Positions 42,110 through 54,419 of a stretch of DNA of 64,000 bases are shown here, piece after piece. The notes beneath the pieces were generated by a model. That model was not told where the DNA came from, did not search any database, and saw nothing but the letters and a program-made list of their open reading frames with translations. The number at the start of each line of letters is the position of its first letter. The first letter of the stretch is position 1. The DNA comes from Sternotherus odoratus (lineage: Eukaryota > Chordata > Testudines > Kinosternidae): positions 90,533,340 through 90,597,339 of the forward strand of contig JAVMKO010000002.1 in NCBI GenBank assembly GCA_032164245.1, in the 5' to 3' direction. A program made the translations under genes and the position numbers.

Positions 42110-42929
42110 TAGGGTGACCAGGTGTCATGTTATTGACTGGAACACCTGGTCGAAAAGGGACCCGGTCAGCACCGCCAATTGGGCCATTAAAAGTCTGGTT
42201 GGTGGTGCTGCAGAGCTAAGGCAGGATAGTCCCTGCCTGTCCTGGCATTGCAGTACGCCCTGGAAGAGGCCAGCAGGTCTGGCTCCTAGGCGGGGGAGCC
42301 ACGGGGCTCTGTGCACTGCCTCAAGCACCAATTCCTCACTCCCATTGGCCGGGAGCCATGGCCAATGGGACCTGGGGGATGGTGCCGGGGGTCAGAACAG
42401 CATGCAGAGCCTCCTGGACCCCCCTCCCTCACTTAGGAGTCGGACCTGCTGGCTGCTTCCAGGGTGCAGCGCGGTGCCAGGATAGGCAGGGAGCCTGCCT
42501 TAGCCCCACTGCGCAGCTGACTGAAAGCCCCCACAAGGTAAGCCTGTGCCCCAACCCCGAGCACCCACCTCCTGTCCTTCCACCCCTAAGCCCCTTCCCC
42601 CCAACCTGGAAACCCCTCGTCCATCCCAAGCCCCTCATCCGCAGCCCCGCCCCAGAGCCCTCACTTCCTCCTGCATCCTGCTCCAGCCTGGAGCCCCCTT
42701 CCATATCCTAAACCACTCATTTCTGGCCCCACACCAGAGCCCACACTCCCAGCCGGAGCCCTCACCCCTTTCCGCACCCCACATCCTACCCCAGCTCAGT
42801 GAAAGTGAGTGAGGATGGGGGAAAGTGACTCATTGAGGGAAGGGGAATGTAGGGAGCCGGGGTGGGGCCTCGGGGAATGGGCGGGGGCAGGGTGTTCAGT
42901 TTTGTGCGATTAGAAAGTTGGCAACCCTA
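42110..42929. mobile_element. hAT-like element with 'tagggtgacca' ends
   Basis: The 820-bp element begins 'tagggtgaccaggtg' and ends 'agttggcaaccctа'-type sequence (42917-42929), inverted ends of about 10-12 bp. It is flanked by 'tcgacagc' (42102-42109) and 'tcagcagc' (42930-42937), an 8-bp duplication with two differences. The interior includes 'cccattggccgggagc' and its inverse 'gccatggccaatggg' (42342-42370), and a C-rich half. ORFs of up to 176 codons lack domains. Confidence 0.7.
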
Positions 42930-42970
42930 TCAGCAGCATGTATCAATTATCTTTTAAGGTTTATGTATAA

Positions 42971-43468
42971 CTAGCAAAAATACCCGGCGTTGCTCGGGAT
43001 ATTTGTAATTGGAAACTGGGATGTAAAAAGACTACAATGTTTTTTATTAATACAAATTTTGTTCAGAAGTCTCATTTTGTCTAATTAATTTCATTCTCTT
43101 GCATTTAGATGTGGTTTCTCCGATACATTTTCGCTTTTTACGCGGCATTACGAATAGGGTCCTTTTTAAGAAAAAAAAACCAGGGGTCGTTGGAGGGAGG
43201 TATTATTACATCATAACTATGTCACAGAGAACAGCAGGTGTTAACCTGCTGCCCAGCTGATGTTAATGGGTTTTAAAGAATTTCACCCCTAGGTGGTGTA
43301 TGAGGTGAGATTTGAAAAATTTTCGATTCTTACTCTGATTAGGACCCTAAATCCTATAACTGTACCAAATTTGAAGTCTCTAGCTCAAACGGTGTGGAAG
43401 GAGTAAGCGAACATACATACACCATTTGACTTTTTTATATATATATATATATAGATAGATAGATAGAT
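42971..43468 (+). mobile_element. Unclassified repeat with TA/GATA-rich 3' end (copy 1)
   Basis: It starts 'ctagcaaaaatacccggcg' and continues 'ttgctcggg'; near the end come 'accaaatttgaagtctc', 'aacatacatacaccatttg' and a TATATA...GATAGATA tract. Copy 2 (17047-17629) carries the same blocks in reverse. Its superfamily is uncertain; no terminal inverted repeat or coding sequence is evident. Confidence 0.75.
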
Positions 43469-43625
43469 TTCAAAAGTGGAATAGTATCATACTTTTTTTT
43501 TAACAAAATATGTTGTAGTAGAGTCAGGCCCCTACCACCACTTTGACTGCTTAGTCCCTCTTATCAGCTTATTGGTCTCTCACATGTATATAGCTGCCAA
43601 TGTAATTACCTCCTTTGTCCTGAAG

Positions 43626-43860
43626 GAGTCCTGAGAAAGGAAGGACACTAGCCTAGAATTTCAGAAACTAACTAGGTTCAAGTCTCTGCTCTGCCACAGA
43701 CTTCATGGGTGACTTTGGTCAAGTCATTTAGCCTCTCTGTGCGTCATTATGTGTAAAATGGGAATAGCATTTCCCTACCTCACAGGGGATGTTGTGAGGA
43801 CAACTAAATGAACGATCAAAGGTGCACAGAGACTAAGATAATGGTATGGGGGGCACATAA
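43626..43860 (+). mobile_element. tRNA-derived SINE (MIR- or tortoise-type)
   Basis: A B-box-like 'ggttcaagtct' (43675-43685), then 'gggtgactttggtcaagtc', 'cctctctgtgcgtcat', 'gtgtaaaatgggaatagc' and 'ttgtgaggacaactaaatg' follow the order of CORE-type tRNA SINEs. The A-box region is decayed. Confidence 0.8.
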
Positions 43861-44828
43861 GTGTCAGAGATAGAAAGCAGTTAAGATTCTGTAATAAGAA
43901 AAAAATTCCCTTTCCATATTTTCTTTTAAAGGGACACCATTGACATAAATCTCAGTTACGTCTGAAAATTTGTACCCACTCTTGTTACAAGTAACACCTA
44001 AAATTACTATTACTGAAAGAAAAGTAAAGGGAGGAAATATATTTTTCAGTTTATTATTTTATTTTATTTTCATTCGGCAGTACATCAGGTAGTCAGTTTT
44101 CCCATTCAGCCAGTTAGTTTTTTCTTTTTTTCCCCGGAGAGTCTTTTACAAAGCAACACAGGAGAAAAAACATTTTGAAAACTGGAAAATGTGGTTGTCC
44201 AACCAGAGAAATGGGCAAAGGGACTCAGAAGCAGGTACACTGCCTGCAATTGCATTTAGGACTGCCCAGTTTTCAAGCTAATAGTGTCCCTTTAAAATCA
44301 TATTAACACTGCAAGTTAAATCTGCCCATATAAGAGCTTCCACTTGTGCAGATGGTACTCATTTGGCAGATCACCCTGATGTTGGCGGCATTGCAGGGAT
44401 CATATTTGTACACAGATGGACAGTTCTTCATCAGTTTCTTCACTGTAATAGAACCAAAAGGATTTTCCTTCAGTAATAGGTAGACATATTATATTTCTCC
44501 ACCCTATTCCTTGTCAATCATATTTAGCCTGGCTATTGAAAAGCATATTGCATTCTTTGTTCACTTCTGAAATCTTCCTTGCCTGTGTCCCTTTATGGGA
44601 AATCAGCATGAGAACTAAGTAGAGCAGTGGATCTCAAATCATTGTTTGCTATGGCCACATGTGCAGCCACAGCAAATTCACAGTGGCTGCAGTTTTGACC
44701 GTTAAAATATTATATTAGTGACAGTCTAGTCATGTGGTTATTTGTAAGTGTCACGTAAATAAAATGCATCTTTTCAGTGTAAAGAAGATTTACTACACTA
44801 ATACTACAAATGTTACACAGTTATTACA
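43861..44828. other. Mostly single-copy sequence with a hAT end fragment
   Basis: 44625-44705 starts 'cagtggatctcaaatc' and looks like one end of a hAT MITE; the other end is missing. The rest is unassigned. Confidence 0.45.
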
Positions 44829-46690
44829 TAAGAATGACCATACTGGGTCAGACCAAAGGTACATGTAGCCCAGTTTCCTGTCTACCGACAGTGGCCAATG
44901 CCTGGTGCTCCAGAGGGAGTGAGCCTAACACGTACTGATCAAGTGATCTCTCTCCTCCCATCCACGTCCACCCCCTGACAAATAGAAGCTAGGGGCACCA
45001 TTCCTCACCCATCCTGTCTAATAGCCATTAATGGACTTAACCTCCATGAATTTATCCAGTTCTCTTTTAAACCCAGTTATAGTTCTAACCTTCACAACTT
45101 CCTCAGGCAAAGAGTTTCATAGGTTCATTGTGCGCTGTGCGAAGAACTTCTTTTTATTTGTTTTAAACCTGCTGCCCATTAATTTCATTTGGTGGCCCCT
45201 AGTTCTTATATTATGGGAACAAGTAAATGACTTTTCCTTATTCACTTTCTCCGCACCTCTCACAATTTTATATACCTCAATCATATCCCTCCTTAGTCTC
45301 CTCTTTTCCAAGCTGAAAAGCCCTACCCTCTTTATTCTGTCCTCATATGGGACCCGTTCCAAACCCCTAATCATTTTAGTTGCCCTTCTCTGAATCTTTT
45401 CTAATGCCAATATATCTTTTTTTGAGATGAGGAGACTACATCTGTACACAGTATTCAAGATGTGGGCATACCGTTGATTTATATAAGGGCAATAAGACAT
45501 TCTCCGTCTTATTTTCTATCCCTGTTTAAATGATTCCTAACATCCTGTTTTCTTTTTTGACTGCCACTCCACATTGCATGGATGTCTTCAGAGAACTATC
45601 CACAATGACTGCAAGATCTTTTTCCTGGTTAGTTGTAGCTAAATTAGCTCCCATCATATTGTACATATAGTTGGGGTTATTTTTTCCAATGCGCATTACT
45701 TTACATTTATCCACATTAAATTTCATTTGCCATTTTGTTGCCCAGTCACTTAGTTTTTTTAGATCTTTTTGAAGTTCTTCACAGTCTGATTTGGTCATAA
45801 CTATCTTGAGCAGTTTAGTATCATCTGCAAACTTTGCCACTTCACTGTTTACCCCTTTTTCCAGATCATTTATGAATAAGTTAAATAGGATTGGTCTGAG
45901 GACTGACCCTTGGGGAACACCACTGGTTACCCCTCTCCATTCTGAAAATTTACAGTTTATTTCTACCTTTTGTAACCTGTCTTTTTATCAGTTTTCAATC
46001 CACGAAAGGATCTTTCCTCTTATCCCATGACAACTTAATTTACATAAGAGCCTTTGGTGAGGGACCTTGTCAAAGGCTTTCTGGAAATCTAAGTACACTA
46101 TCTTTACCGGATCCCCCTAGTCCACCTGTTTGTTGACCCCTTCAAAGAACTCTAATAGATTAGTAAGACATGATATCCCTTTACAGAAACCATGCTGACT
46201 TTTGCCCAACAATTTGTTTTTCTATGTGTCTGACAATTTTATTCTTTACTATTATTTCAACTAATTTGCCCAGTATTGACATTAGACTTGCCGGTCTGTA
46301 ATTGCCAGGCTCACCTCTAGAGTCCTTTTTAACTATTGTTGTTACATTCGCTATCTTCCAGTCATTGGTACAGAAGCTGATTTAAAGGACAGGTTACAAA
46401 CCATAGTTAACAATTCTGTAATTTCATCTTTGAGTTCTTTCAGAACTCCTGGGTGAATGCCATCTCGTCCCAGTGTCTAGTTAGTGTTAAATGTATCAAT
46501 TAATTCACAAACCTCCTCTAGTGACACATCAATCTGTAACAATTCCTAAGATTTGTCACCTCAAAAAGACAGCTCAGGTTTGGGAATCTCCCTAACCTCC
46601 TCAGCCATGAAGACTGAAGCAAAGAATTTATTTAGTTTCTCCACAATGACTTTATCATCTTTAAGTGCTCCTTTTGTACCTCAATCAACT
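44829..46690 (-). mobile_element. CR1 LINE, 1.9 kb, reverse transcriptase to 3' end
   Basis: The 3' end lies at the low coordinate: 'cataagaatgaccatactgg' and 'gtcagaccaaagg' are the CR1 tail reversed. Reading up the minus strand, 45117-45500 encodes the C-terminus ('LEKIQRRATKMIRGLERV') and 45526-45840 the reverse-transcriptase core, with the catalytic block FADD at 45820-45831 ('MAKFADDTKLLKIV'). Further upstream RT sequence continues to about 46690 in broken frames. The endonuclease and ORF1 are absent (5' truncation). Stops and frameshifts split it into at least three pieces, so it is inactive. Confidence 0.92.
45526..45840 (-). pseudogene. CR1 reverse transcriptase core, broken ORF2 piece
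   Basis: This open piece of 104 codons begins in the frame just before the FADD motif, which binds the catalytic metal ions, and continues through 'SDWATKWQMKFNVDKCKVM', the conserved block after it, to the thumb region. It is joined in the ancestral element to the C-terminal piece at 45117-45500, but a frame break lies between them. It is not a host gene. Confidence 0.9.
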
Positions 46691-48501
46691 ATATCAATTT
46701 AAAACTTTGTTGTAAAAATATGTTTTCATACTTTGTTTTGGTAGCAAAGTAGTAGTAAATATCCATGAATTTTTTTTTATTCCGAAAATTGTTCTGGCTG
46801 TACATTAAGTCCCTGGTGGCCACCATGGCCTTGCAGGGTTGGAGGAATCTCAAGATTCTTGAGCCAGAGAATTTGGCAGCAAAAAGGGCATTATTCTGGG
46901 AAGATAAAAAATTAAAATTCATAACTCCTTTTCCACTTCTGTGTACACCCCACTGGGGAAAGGAGCTTCTTTGCAGCTGAAGTTCATGAGCATTGCACAT
47001 CGTGATCACTGTCCCCTAATACAATCACCGAAGCTTTTCCATGACATGCTTATGTCTGAAATGGACTTTCAAAGGAAATTACAGGCAATGGGATATTGAG
47101 GTTTCAGATTTAGGGTACTAGTTCATATCCAGTGGTCGTGACCAAAAAGTTGTTGCCATCAGTTTAGTGACTTATGTGAAATGAATTCATTGTTTAGTGA
47201 GGAGATGTCCATATCATTTAAAGTGCCAATAGTTATTCCTACTGGCAATCTCAATACAAAGGCAATGGCCTGAATAGACATCTCATCCATAGAAGCAGTC
47301 CTGTTGGGTCTGATTTGAGGCACAGTGGCAAGACAGTCTGGGGAACAACACTGCCATAGTCTTGTTTATACTGCATTTGTTCTGTTAATAAATAGAGAAC
47401 TTTTGTCTCTAGTGCACTCTGTGCTTTGCAAAATGGGGTAAAAAACCAATGCACCTGTCTTGTTGCAATGAAATGGAGACTTTCTCAATTCCCATGCTGT
47501 CTGAAAGTAGCCTCAGCTTTTCACGGAGTTATTACTTTTCCTTGCTGATCTAATGGACATACAACCTTAAAAAGTCACATAGTGCAGTTCTTTCACAATA
47601 ACTATTATTTACTTAGTAGGATGTGTTGCTTAGTATGTTCATGTAGCAAAAGATACAATTGTACTGCATACAAACGAGGTCAAAGTTAACACTAGGGGAA
47701 TCTTAACATTGCATTTCTTGACATTTATGTAATAAAATCTTCACATTACTGCTTCAATAATGTAATTTTTTGTTATACCTTTTAGACATTCCTGTCTCAA
47801 AGAAAGTATTGAAAGGAAGCCAGAGAATGTTGTTCTTAATTATAAAAGGAATTTCTTTTTTATTGAAGTGCTTGCTTACACATTCTAAATTAGAAGTATG
47901 TTGTTTCTTTATTTTTTCTCTTGATTCTTTTTTATCCTGTTGACTGCTTTGTGGATAAAGGGCCAGATCCAATGCCCAGTGAAATATTTTAAATTGGATC
48001 AGGCACATCTGAGTTTGCCCCAGTCCCAGCATCCATAGTTGAGTTGATTGATCCAACTTTGTAACAGTTATAGATAGCAAAATTGCTGGCTGCAGCTAAA
48101 TTTTGCTTTTGCAAAACGACAAAAGCATTTCTAAACTTTGTTAATTTCATAACCATCTGGTAAGTCTTCATAATCAACCCCTAATTAACTACTTTTTAAT
48201 GCTTTTCTGGTTACTCCGACTCCATATGAATTTTTCTATGCATAGAATTCTTGCTTAAAGCCGTGGAAAATTATACATGTTGCTATATATGCTTGGCTAC
48301 AGCTGGTTCCTGGGGGGGGAACAGGGGAGTTTGGGTATTTTTTTCCATCACAGTTACTGAACATTTCTAAACAAATAGCCACACAGCATCCTTCTGGTTT
48401 AGTAAGCATTTTAAGGAGACAGGAACAGTTTAAAACCAAATCTCCTTTTTAAGCATCAATGATAGTAAACAAAGTATTAGGGAGAAAAAGCAAACTGTCT
48501 A
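46691..48501. other. Single-copy AT-rich sequence, no gene seen
   Basis: No exon, RNA gene or known repeat could be supported. Confidence 0.5.
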
Positions 48502-48802
48502 GGCCCTGGTCTACACTAGTGAAGCGGGGAGGATTGACCTAAGATACACAACTTCAGCTACATGAATACCGTAGCTGATTTCGACTCATCTTAGGTAGAC
48601 TTACCTGCCGTCCTCACGGCAGCAGTGGTCAACAGCGGGCTTCCCCGTCAACTCTGCCTTGTGCCTTTTGGCGACCTGGAATTCCAGAGTCGATGGGAGT
48701 GCCTCTGGGGATCGATTTATTGCGTCCTGACGAGATGTGATAAATCGATCCCCAATAGATCGATCTCTACCTGTCGATCCAGCTGGTAGTGTAGACAAGG
48801 CC
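48502..48802 (-). mobile_element. PIF/Harbinger-like MITE, copy B
   Basis: The element runs from 'ggccctggtctacactag' to 'tagtgtagacaaggcc' with inverted ends. Its interior ('cttcagctacatgaa', 'gtagctgatttcgac', 'ataaatcgatcccca') is that of copy A in the opposite orientation. The target duplication is ambiguous because TAG borders both ends. Confidence 0.8.
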
Positions 48803-50389
48803 TAGTAGTGTGTGTTGAAGAAGAAGAAGAGAGGGTTTGTCATTTGGGTATTGTCCCCTTGCCCCCAATAAGTTAGAAATCATACATCATGTTTTTGAAG
48901 TGATTATTGTAGATGATTATTGCTTGCTTGTAAAAGTTCTGTTACCACTAGAAGTATTTTCATTTCTAAGTTAGAGGTCATGTCCTGCTGCGTCAGTTCT
49001 AAGCTTTAAATGTGCCATTCAGAACTGAGATGTTTGTAATTAGGAACCTGAATGCAGTCTTCAAAATCCATTGCTTTGGGTGTCCCCTGAAGCCTTTAAG
49101 ATAATACTGTTATGTCAGCTCCCACTTAATAGCTGAGGAAGCAGAGGTAGGACGACTTGCCCATAGTGACTCAGGGGCACAACATGGAGCAGAACACAGG
49201 AATTCCTCACAGAAACCTGTACCCAATTTATTGGATGACCTGACTTTTCAAAAACTTATCATTAAAAACGCAACATGGCAACAGATGGATTTAAGAAAGA
49301 CACGTACTCTTGCCTTTACCATCTTAATACATTGATGATAAATACCCTGTTAGCCAGTGACCCTAAAACTAAAAGAAAAATGACACACATGCATCTTTCA
49401 CAGCCTTCTAGGGTGTACCAGAAGAGGGAGAGAAGCTCAGACCCAGGAATTTTAATCTCCAAAAGCCAAACTATACTTTGGCCAGAACAACAATGACAAA
49501 AAATTATAGTATCTCTCACCACCGCTAGCTCAACATTTTGTTTAGCGGCAGAGTGGATAGTTGTATATCCATGTTTGGGAGCAGTGTTGTAGCCCATTTG
49601 TGTTGCTCACACAGCTCAAAATGTGACCAATTTTTTTTTGACTGAAACAGCTATCTGAAACTTTCAGACTAAGTAAGGAAAATGAATTTAAATAACATGT
49701 CAAGATGGGTACCCAGTTCATCTGTAGAAAAGGTACATGCAGGAGTGTGAGAGACGGCTTCTGCTCTAACTGTCCCATTTGCTCCTTGCTGCTACTTGAG
49801 GTAAACATAGTTTAATCATATAGGGCTAGACTCTTCCCTTTTCCTATGTGGCTGTGCCGGTAATATGGCTGGGTAGGACTTCATTGGAATGTGGCTCTCT
49901 CTATGGGCAGGAACAGAGAGCATGGGCTATGTGCAAAGAAGTGGTGAGGGTTTGAGTCATGGCCCAAGCTGGGCTGATATAAAGGGGAGAAGCTGAGGAA
50001 GTGTGGCTCACAGAGTTCCTCCTCACATGATGCAGCTAGATATCACCCCCTCCGTAGGGTGGTGCCTAAAGGCTGAATCTAGCCCTTAGTTTCTTAAGCA
50101 AATATGGGGTCTCATTCTCATTTTCTGCTCTACGCTGCTCTGGCTGTGTAAATAGACATAAATGTAATTTATGCCTCTTGTAGGCCTTCCACAGCAATGT
50201 AAAGCGGCAGCAGGGTAAATGAGAACCTGCCCCAGGCTCTTTATGTTGCAAAGGTTCTAACTGTTCTGGCAGAATTACCGGACAAGAATTTCAGTGAGCA
50301 CTGGGTATTTATTTCTTGAAAAATGGTAAGAAAGAACTTGCAGTGCAATAGTGAGATTCGAGAGCGTTCCCTCACAGGTTGTCAATACC
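48803..50389. other. Mostly single-copy sequence with a SINE remnant
   Basis: 49075-49215 ('ctgaggaagcagaggtagg', 'gacttgcccatagtgact') reads in reverse as a decayed MIR-like SINE. A GAA run lies at 48818-48831. The remainder shows no gene. Confidence 0.45.
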
Positions 50390-51480
50390 CCTTCAGGGCT
50401 AAAACTCAACATTCAAGGTCACACGGAGAAAGTGATATTTATTTTTTGACAAATTAAAAAAAATGGCTTCAGAGGCTATTTTAAATTGTGTAATTGCAAA
50501 AATTAAAGCCCCCGAGGAGCTCGTTATGTTAAGGTGTTTCAGAGGTTTTTTACCATCTGCATTTGCATTTTGCCTAACAAACATAGCACACACTGAATAT
50601 TTTAAAGATGTGGCTTATTATTCTGAGATTAGCAGTAAAGCTATATTTAAAAAGAACATATTGAAAGTCTTTCACCTGAAAATTCACCTTTTCTTTGACA
50701 TTTTCTGTTATTCTGCTTGTCAGCCTTCCCAGTGTTTAGTGTTCTCTCATATTTATAAGGTGGTTTTATTGCAAATAAGTCTAATCACTATGCAAATTAA
50801 GTAATTATTTGGTGAATATTAACCTTTTTGTTCTCTGCACAATAATAAATATGTCTTTTAAATTCTCTCTGTATTTCTGGAGGTAGTGTAGCAATTAAAA
50901 TACACTTAAACAACCCTTATTTACATGCAAATTGTGAAGATGAAGGAGACTATTAGGATATGCAAAATAATGTTTTTCAATTTCATATATATTTGTTATT
51001 AGTATAAATATCTTCCAACATAATTTAGTCCTGACATATATTACCTGTGATATTGTATATAATTTCTGATTTAGATTACTTAAGTGCAAGATCCTTTTTT
51101 TGTTTTGTTGGCATTTTTGTTCTTTAATTCTAAGGTACATCAGAAACATTTCATCTGTATGAGGTTAATCAAGTTGCATGTGAATAATGTATGCAATTCA
51201 TATTTGTTTTCTGTTTGACAGCATTATGGTAAGGAATTGTTCATTTTCCAGCGTGCAAAAGCACTGGGGTTTACTGGATCTGATTGCATATTATTAATTG
51301 AATGAATTGACAAACTCTACCTTTTTTATTCAATTAATTATACAATTAATTATTTTTTCTAGTGTTAGATCAGCTCTAATAATAAATCTGACAGAGATGA
51401 TGATTTCTAGCAGTGTGTAGCTTGGAAAAACAGTCTCTCTGATCTCCTTTGGTCAGAATTACAGCCTGCATTTTACTGTA
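50390..51480. other. Repeat-free AT-rich block with POU-octamer cluster (enhancer candidate)
   Basis: No transposon remains are visible in this 1.1 kb. Perfect octamers occur at 50561-50568 (ATTTGCAT, minus strand), 50790-50797 and 50925-50932 (ATGCAAAT), with near-matches at 50770 (TTGCAAAT) and 50960. TAATTA homeodomain-type sites lie at 50802 and in 51320-51357. The density of such motifs in a repeat-poor block is what conserved developmental enhancers often show, but AT-rich DNA yields some by chance. No coding frame is convincing. Confidence 0.35.
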
Positions 51481-51756
51481 GGTCACGGATTAAATGTCTC
51501 TTTTTTTTTTCCACCGAAAAATAGATGCTCATTTTCTCTGTGCTTCTCAGAGCCTGTTCTGAGCAAATTGAAGTTTACTGTGGAAATGCAGCTTTCTTCT
51601 TTGAGGGGAGGGGAGAGAAAAATGGGGGTATGATCCAATTTCCATTCAAATAATTGGGAAATCATTGGGAGTTGGGACTGTGCCCTTGTTGCACATGGAC
51701 TGGACAAAGCCTGTGTTGCCCCTGAGAATATTGCCAAATTTTATATGTAGTCCAAT

Positions 51757-52065
51757 CAAAGGTGGATTAGGGGTTTGTGGGGCCCTAGGTCAGAGCAAGT
51801 GCGGGCCCTCCCCACTCCTTCCACCTGCAGTCCCCACACCCACCCCTTCGCTGTGCTCCTGCCGGAGAACAGGGTCAGGGTACGGGGGCTTCTTCAGCTT
51901 CCCCGAAGGAGTGCTGGGCAGTTGGGCAGACAAAGTGGGGCAAGGCCCCGCACCTGACAGGAGGGCCGGGTGGCATGCGGGAGCTCCCATTTTTCTGGGG
52001 GGTTGCCCAATTGGCCAGAGTCCCTGGGCACGGGCCCCATTGGCCCAATGACTAATCCACCACTG
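51757..52065. mobile_element. hAT MITE with 'ggtggattag' ends
   Basis: The 309-bp element starts 'caaaggtggattagggg' and ends 'gactaatccaccactg', inverted ends of about 16 bp with few mismatches. The 8-mers 'agtccaat' (51749-51756) and 'cttccaat' (52066-52073) are a target duplication matching at six positions. The interior is GC-rich and non-coding. Confidence 0.8.
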
Positions 52066-52073
52066 CTTCCAAT

Positions 52074-52857
52074 CTGCAGTTTAAAAACCATTTGAGAATA
52101 ATGGTGTAATTAAGGCAGAAACTGCCTTCCTACTTAAGGCCTTACCTTCTCAACTCTCATTAAAGCAGTATTTTGCTTAAAAGATACCTTTCCAATGCAG
52201 TCCTCCCGGACAGTCATATTACACGGTGGGACAGCTGAGCCCGCACTGACCATTGTCTGTTTCTGACCTGACTGACTGGGAAAGTACAGATGGTTAAGAG
52301 ATGAGGTGGTTGTGTTGTACTGAATATTTCACCAACATCTGTTGTGCATCCGAGGTGTGTCTTTCATCATTCATCAGGAAAACTTGAATAAACTGCTATT
52401 GGTAGCTTACGGTAGAAGGAGTTTACACTTAGAGGGCAGAGAATCCTCCCAGAGGCTGATATATTAGGTCGGGAATCAGAAGGCAGACAGGATCCCAGAG
52501 AGAGCTGATGATGGTGGTGATCAGCGGGGATACAACCAGTCAGGTTGGAGGACAAAGGCTAGAATTAAAGCCAAAGGATGTGATGTGCTACTTCCATGCC
52601 ACCGGTATCATAAACACATGTAGTCCAAAAGTTGAATTCAATGAATTCATACGAGGAGAGGGTCATTTTCTCAGTAGAGAAAACAGGTTGTGTTGCAATG
52701 GATCTGGTAAAAATAAAAAGATAAAGACCATATCAGGGTTGAAACTGAGAAAAGAAATTCACTGGGGTCAGGAAACTGTTTATTTCACATCCATTCTGTT
52801 GGGAATGTTTGCCCACATCCTTCCATCTGGACAGGGAAGGGGTGAGCCATACTAAAC
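52074..52857. other. Unassigned sequence
   Basis: No repeat family or gene recognised; the 115-codon ORF at 52508-52855 has no domain. Confidence 0.45.
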
Positions 52858-53078
52858 TCAGAGATATTTGGAAAACTTTAACTATATGGATAGTTAGGCA
52901 TTGGAATAGGCTACCAAGGGAGTTTATGGAATCCCTGCCATTGGAGGTTTTTAAGAACAGGTGAGATAAACACGTGTCAGGGATGGTCTAGGTTTACTTG
53001 GTCCCGCCTCTACGCAGAGGGCTGCACTACATGACTCCAGGAAGTCTTTTCAAGCCCTACATTTGTATGATTCTGCCC
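52858..53078 (+). mobile_element. CR1 LINE 3' end fragment
   Basis: 'ggcattggaataggctacc', 'cattggaggtttttaagaa', 'tcagggatggtctaggttt' and 'gggctgcactacatgac' appear in the order of the CR1 3' end, finishing near 'tgtatgattctg', the CR1 octamer-like tail. About 220 bp remain. Confidence 0.9.
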
Positions 53079-54419
53079 CCCATGGAAGGCACCACCACTA
53101 GATTTGAACTGACCTTGGGAGACACATAAAGAGCAGAGGACTTTGCCTCCTTCCTGCTCCTGATGGCCCCTTCTCCAGAAGTTATGCTCTGATTGGCTCC
53201 TTCCCAAGCATTGCCCTAAAGCTCCCTTCAGAACATTTCAATGTTCGGAAGGAAATCCATGAAAGAAAGATGGTGACTCAAAATTCCCTTATTGGGAAAT
53301 CCCCACAGGTTTAAAGGAGGATGAGGCCAAAGACAGCAGCAATCACCCAGCCCTGCCTTTGTGATTCTCCATGCTTCCTCCAGCTCTGATCTTGTTGTAT
53401 AGGTGTTTGCAGCCACTTCCACGGGATTAGGGGGAGGAAGGACCATACTGTAGAGCAGCTGCTTCTCCTGGTTGACTTCCAGTTTTCCTCCCCTCTATTT
53501 TGTACATAGTCCCAAGAGTTTAAAAAGCTGTTGTGATTAATTAAATTTCAGATTATGTTGCTACAACTGTACACATGTTTATGAATAGTAATGATTTTTA
53601 CTTGGTTTGCTTGCAAACATGGAAATTGTGAATGTGTCCTGGTTCAAAGACAGAAGACAGGTATGTATTAGAGAATACCAGGCCCTGTAATTTGGTAACT
53701 AGCACGTAACTGTTATAACAGAGTACTATGACGTCCATTGTCCAAATATGGCCACTGCTGCTGGTCGCACACTGCTAGAATCCTAAATGGAACCGAGGAG
53801 AATCACTTTTGCTTAGTCTTCTTCACAGGGAAATGGTTCTAGGAACTTCATGCTGAAGCACCTGTTGTTCGTCCTAGAAGGCTGGGACGTACATCTAAAA
53901 CTTGGTACTATGGAGGAGTGAGGATGCAACCAAATGAATGCTAAAGAACAGCGAAAAATTGCTTCAAAAACAGATGGTAAAAACAGCAGGATAAAAAAAA
54001 AGGTTGACTTCAGTTAAATCAAACCTTTAGGTTTTGATTTCAAATCAAGATCAATTTAGAACAAAACTAAATGAAGTCATGCTGAGAGAAAGGCATTGTT
54101 AATATTTCAGCCCACTATTCTATTAATATACAGTACTATAATATCACTGACAAGAGATAGCCAGTCTGTTTGGATATTTTAGTGACATCTGATACGATTT
54201 GAAATGAAATAAAATCAATTCTGTTTAAATAAAAATCACTCCTGCCAAGTCAGAATTTAATGTTTTCAAGCAAAGCTCAAGCTGTTTAAAATGACTTGAA
54301 TTTTTTGCCTAAATGTTTCTTAAAGTTGTGAATTTAGATTCCCTCGTCCACTCTTCAATTCTCTCTTCATTAGTTATCTGTTTTTCTTTTGTCTTTCAGT
54401 TGGTATCTTTGGCAACCAT
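53079..54419. other. Single-copy sequence, no gene seen
   Basis: Nothing recognised beyond AT-rich ordinary sequence. Confidence 0.5.

Noticed and set aside
42358..42812. Overlapping Pro-rich ORFs
   Set aside because: They fall in the C-rich half of a hAT-like element, open on both strands, with no domain.
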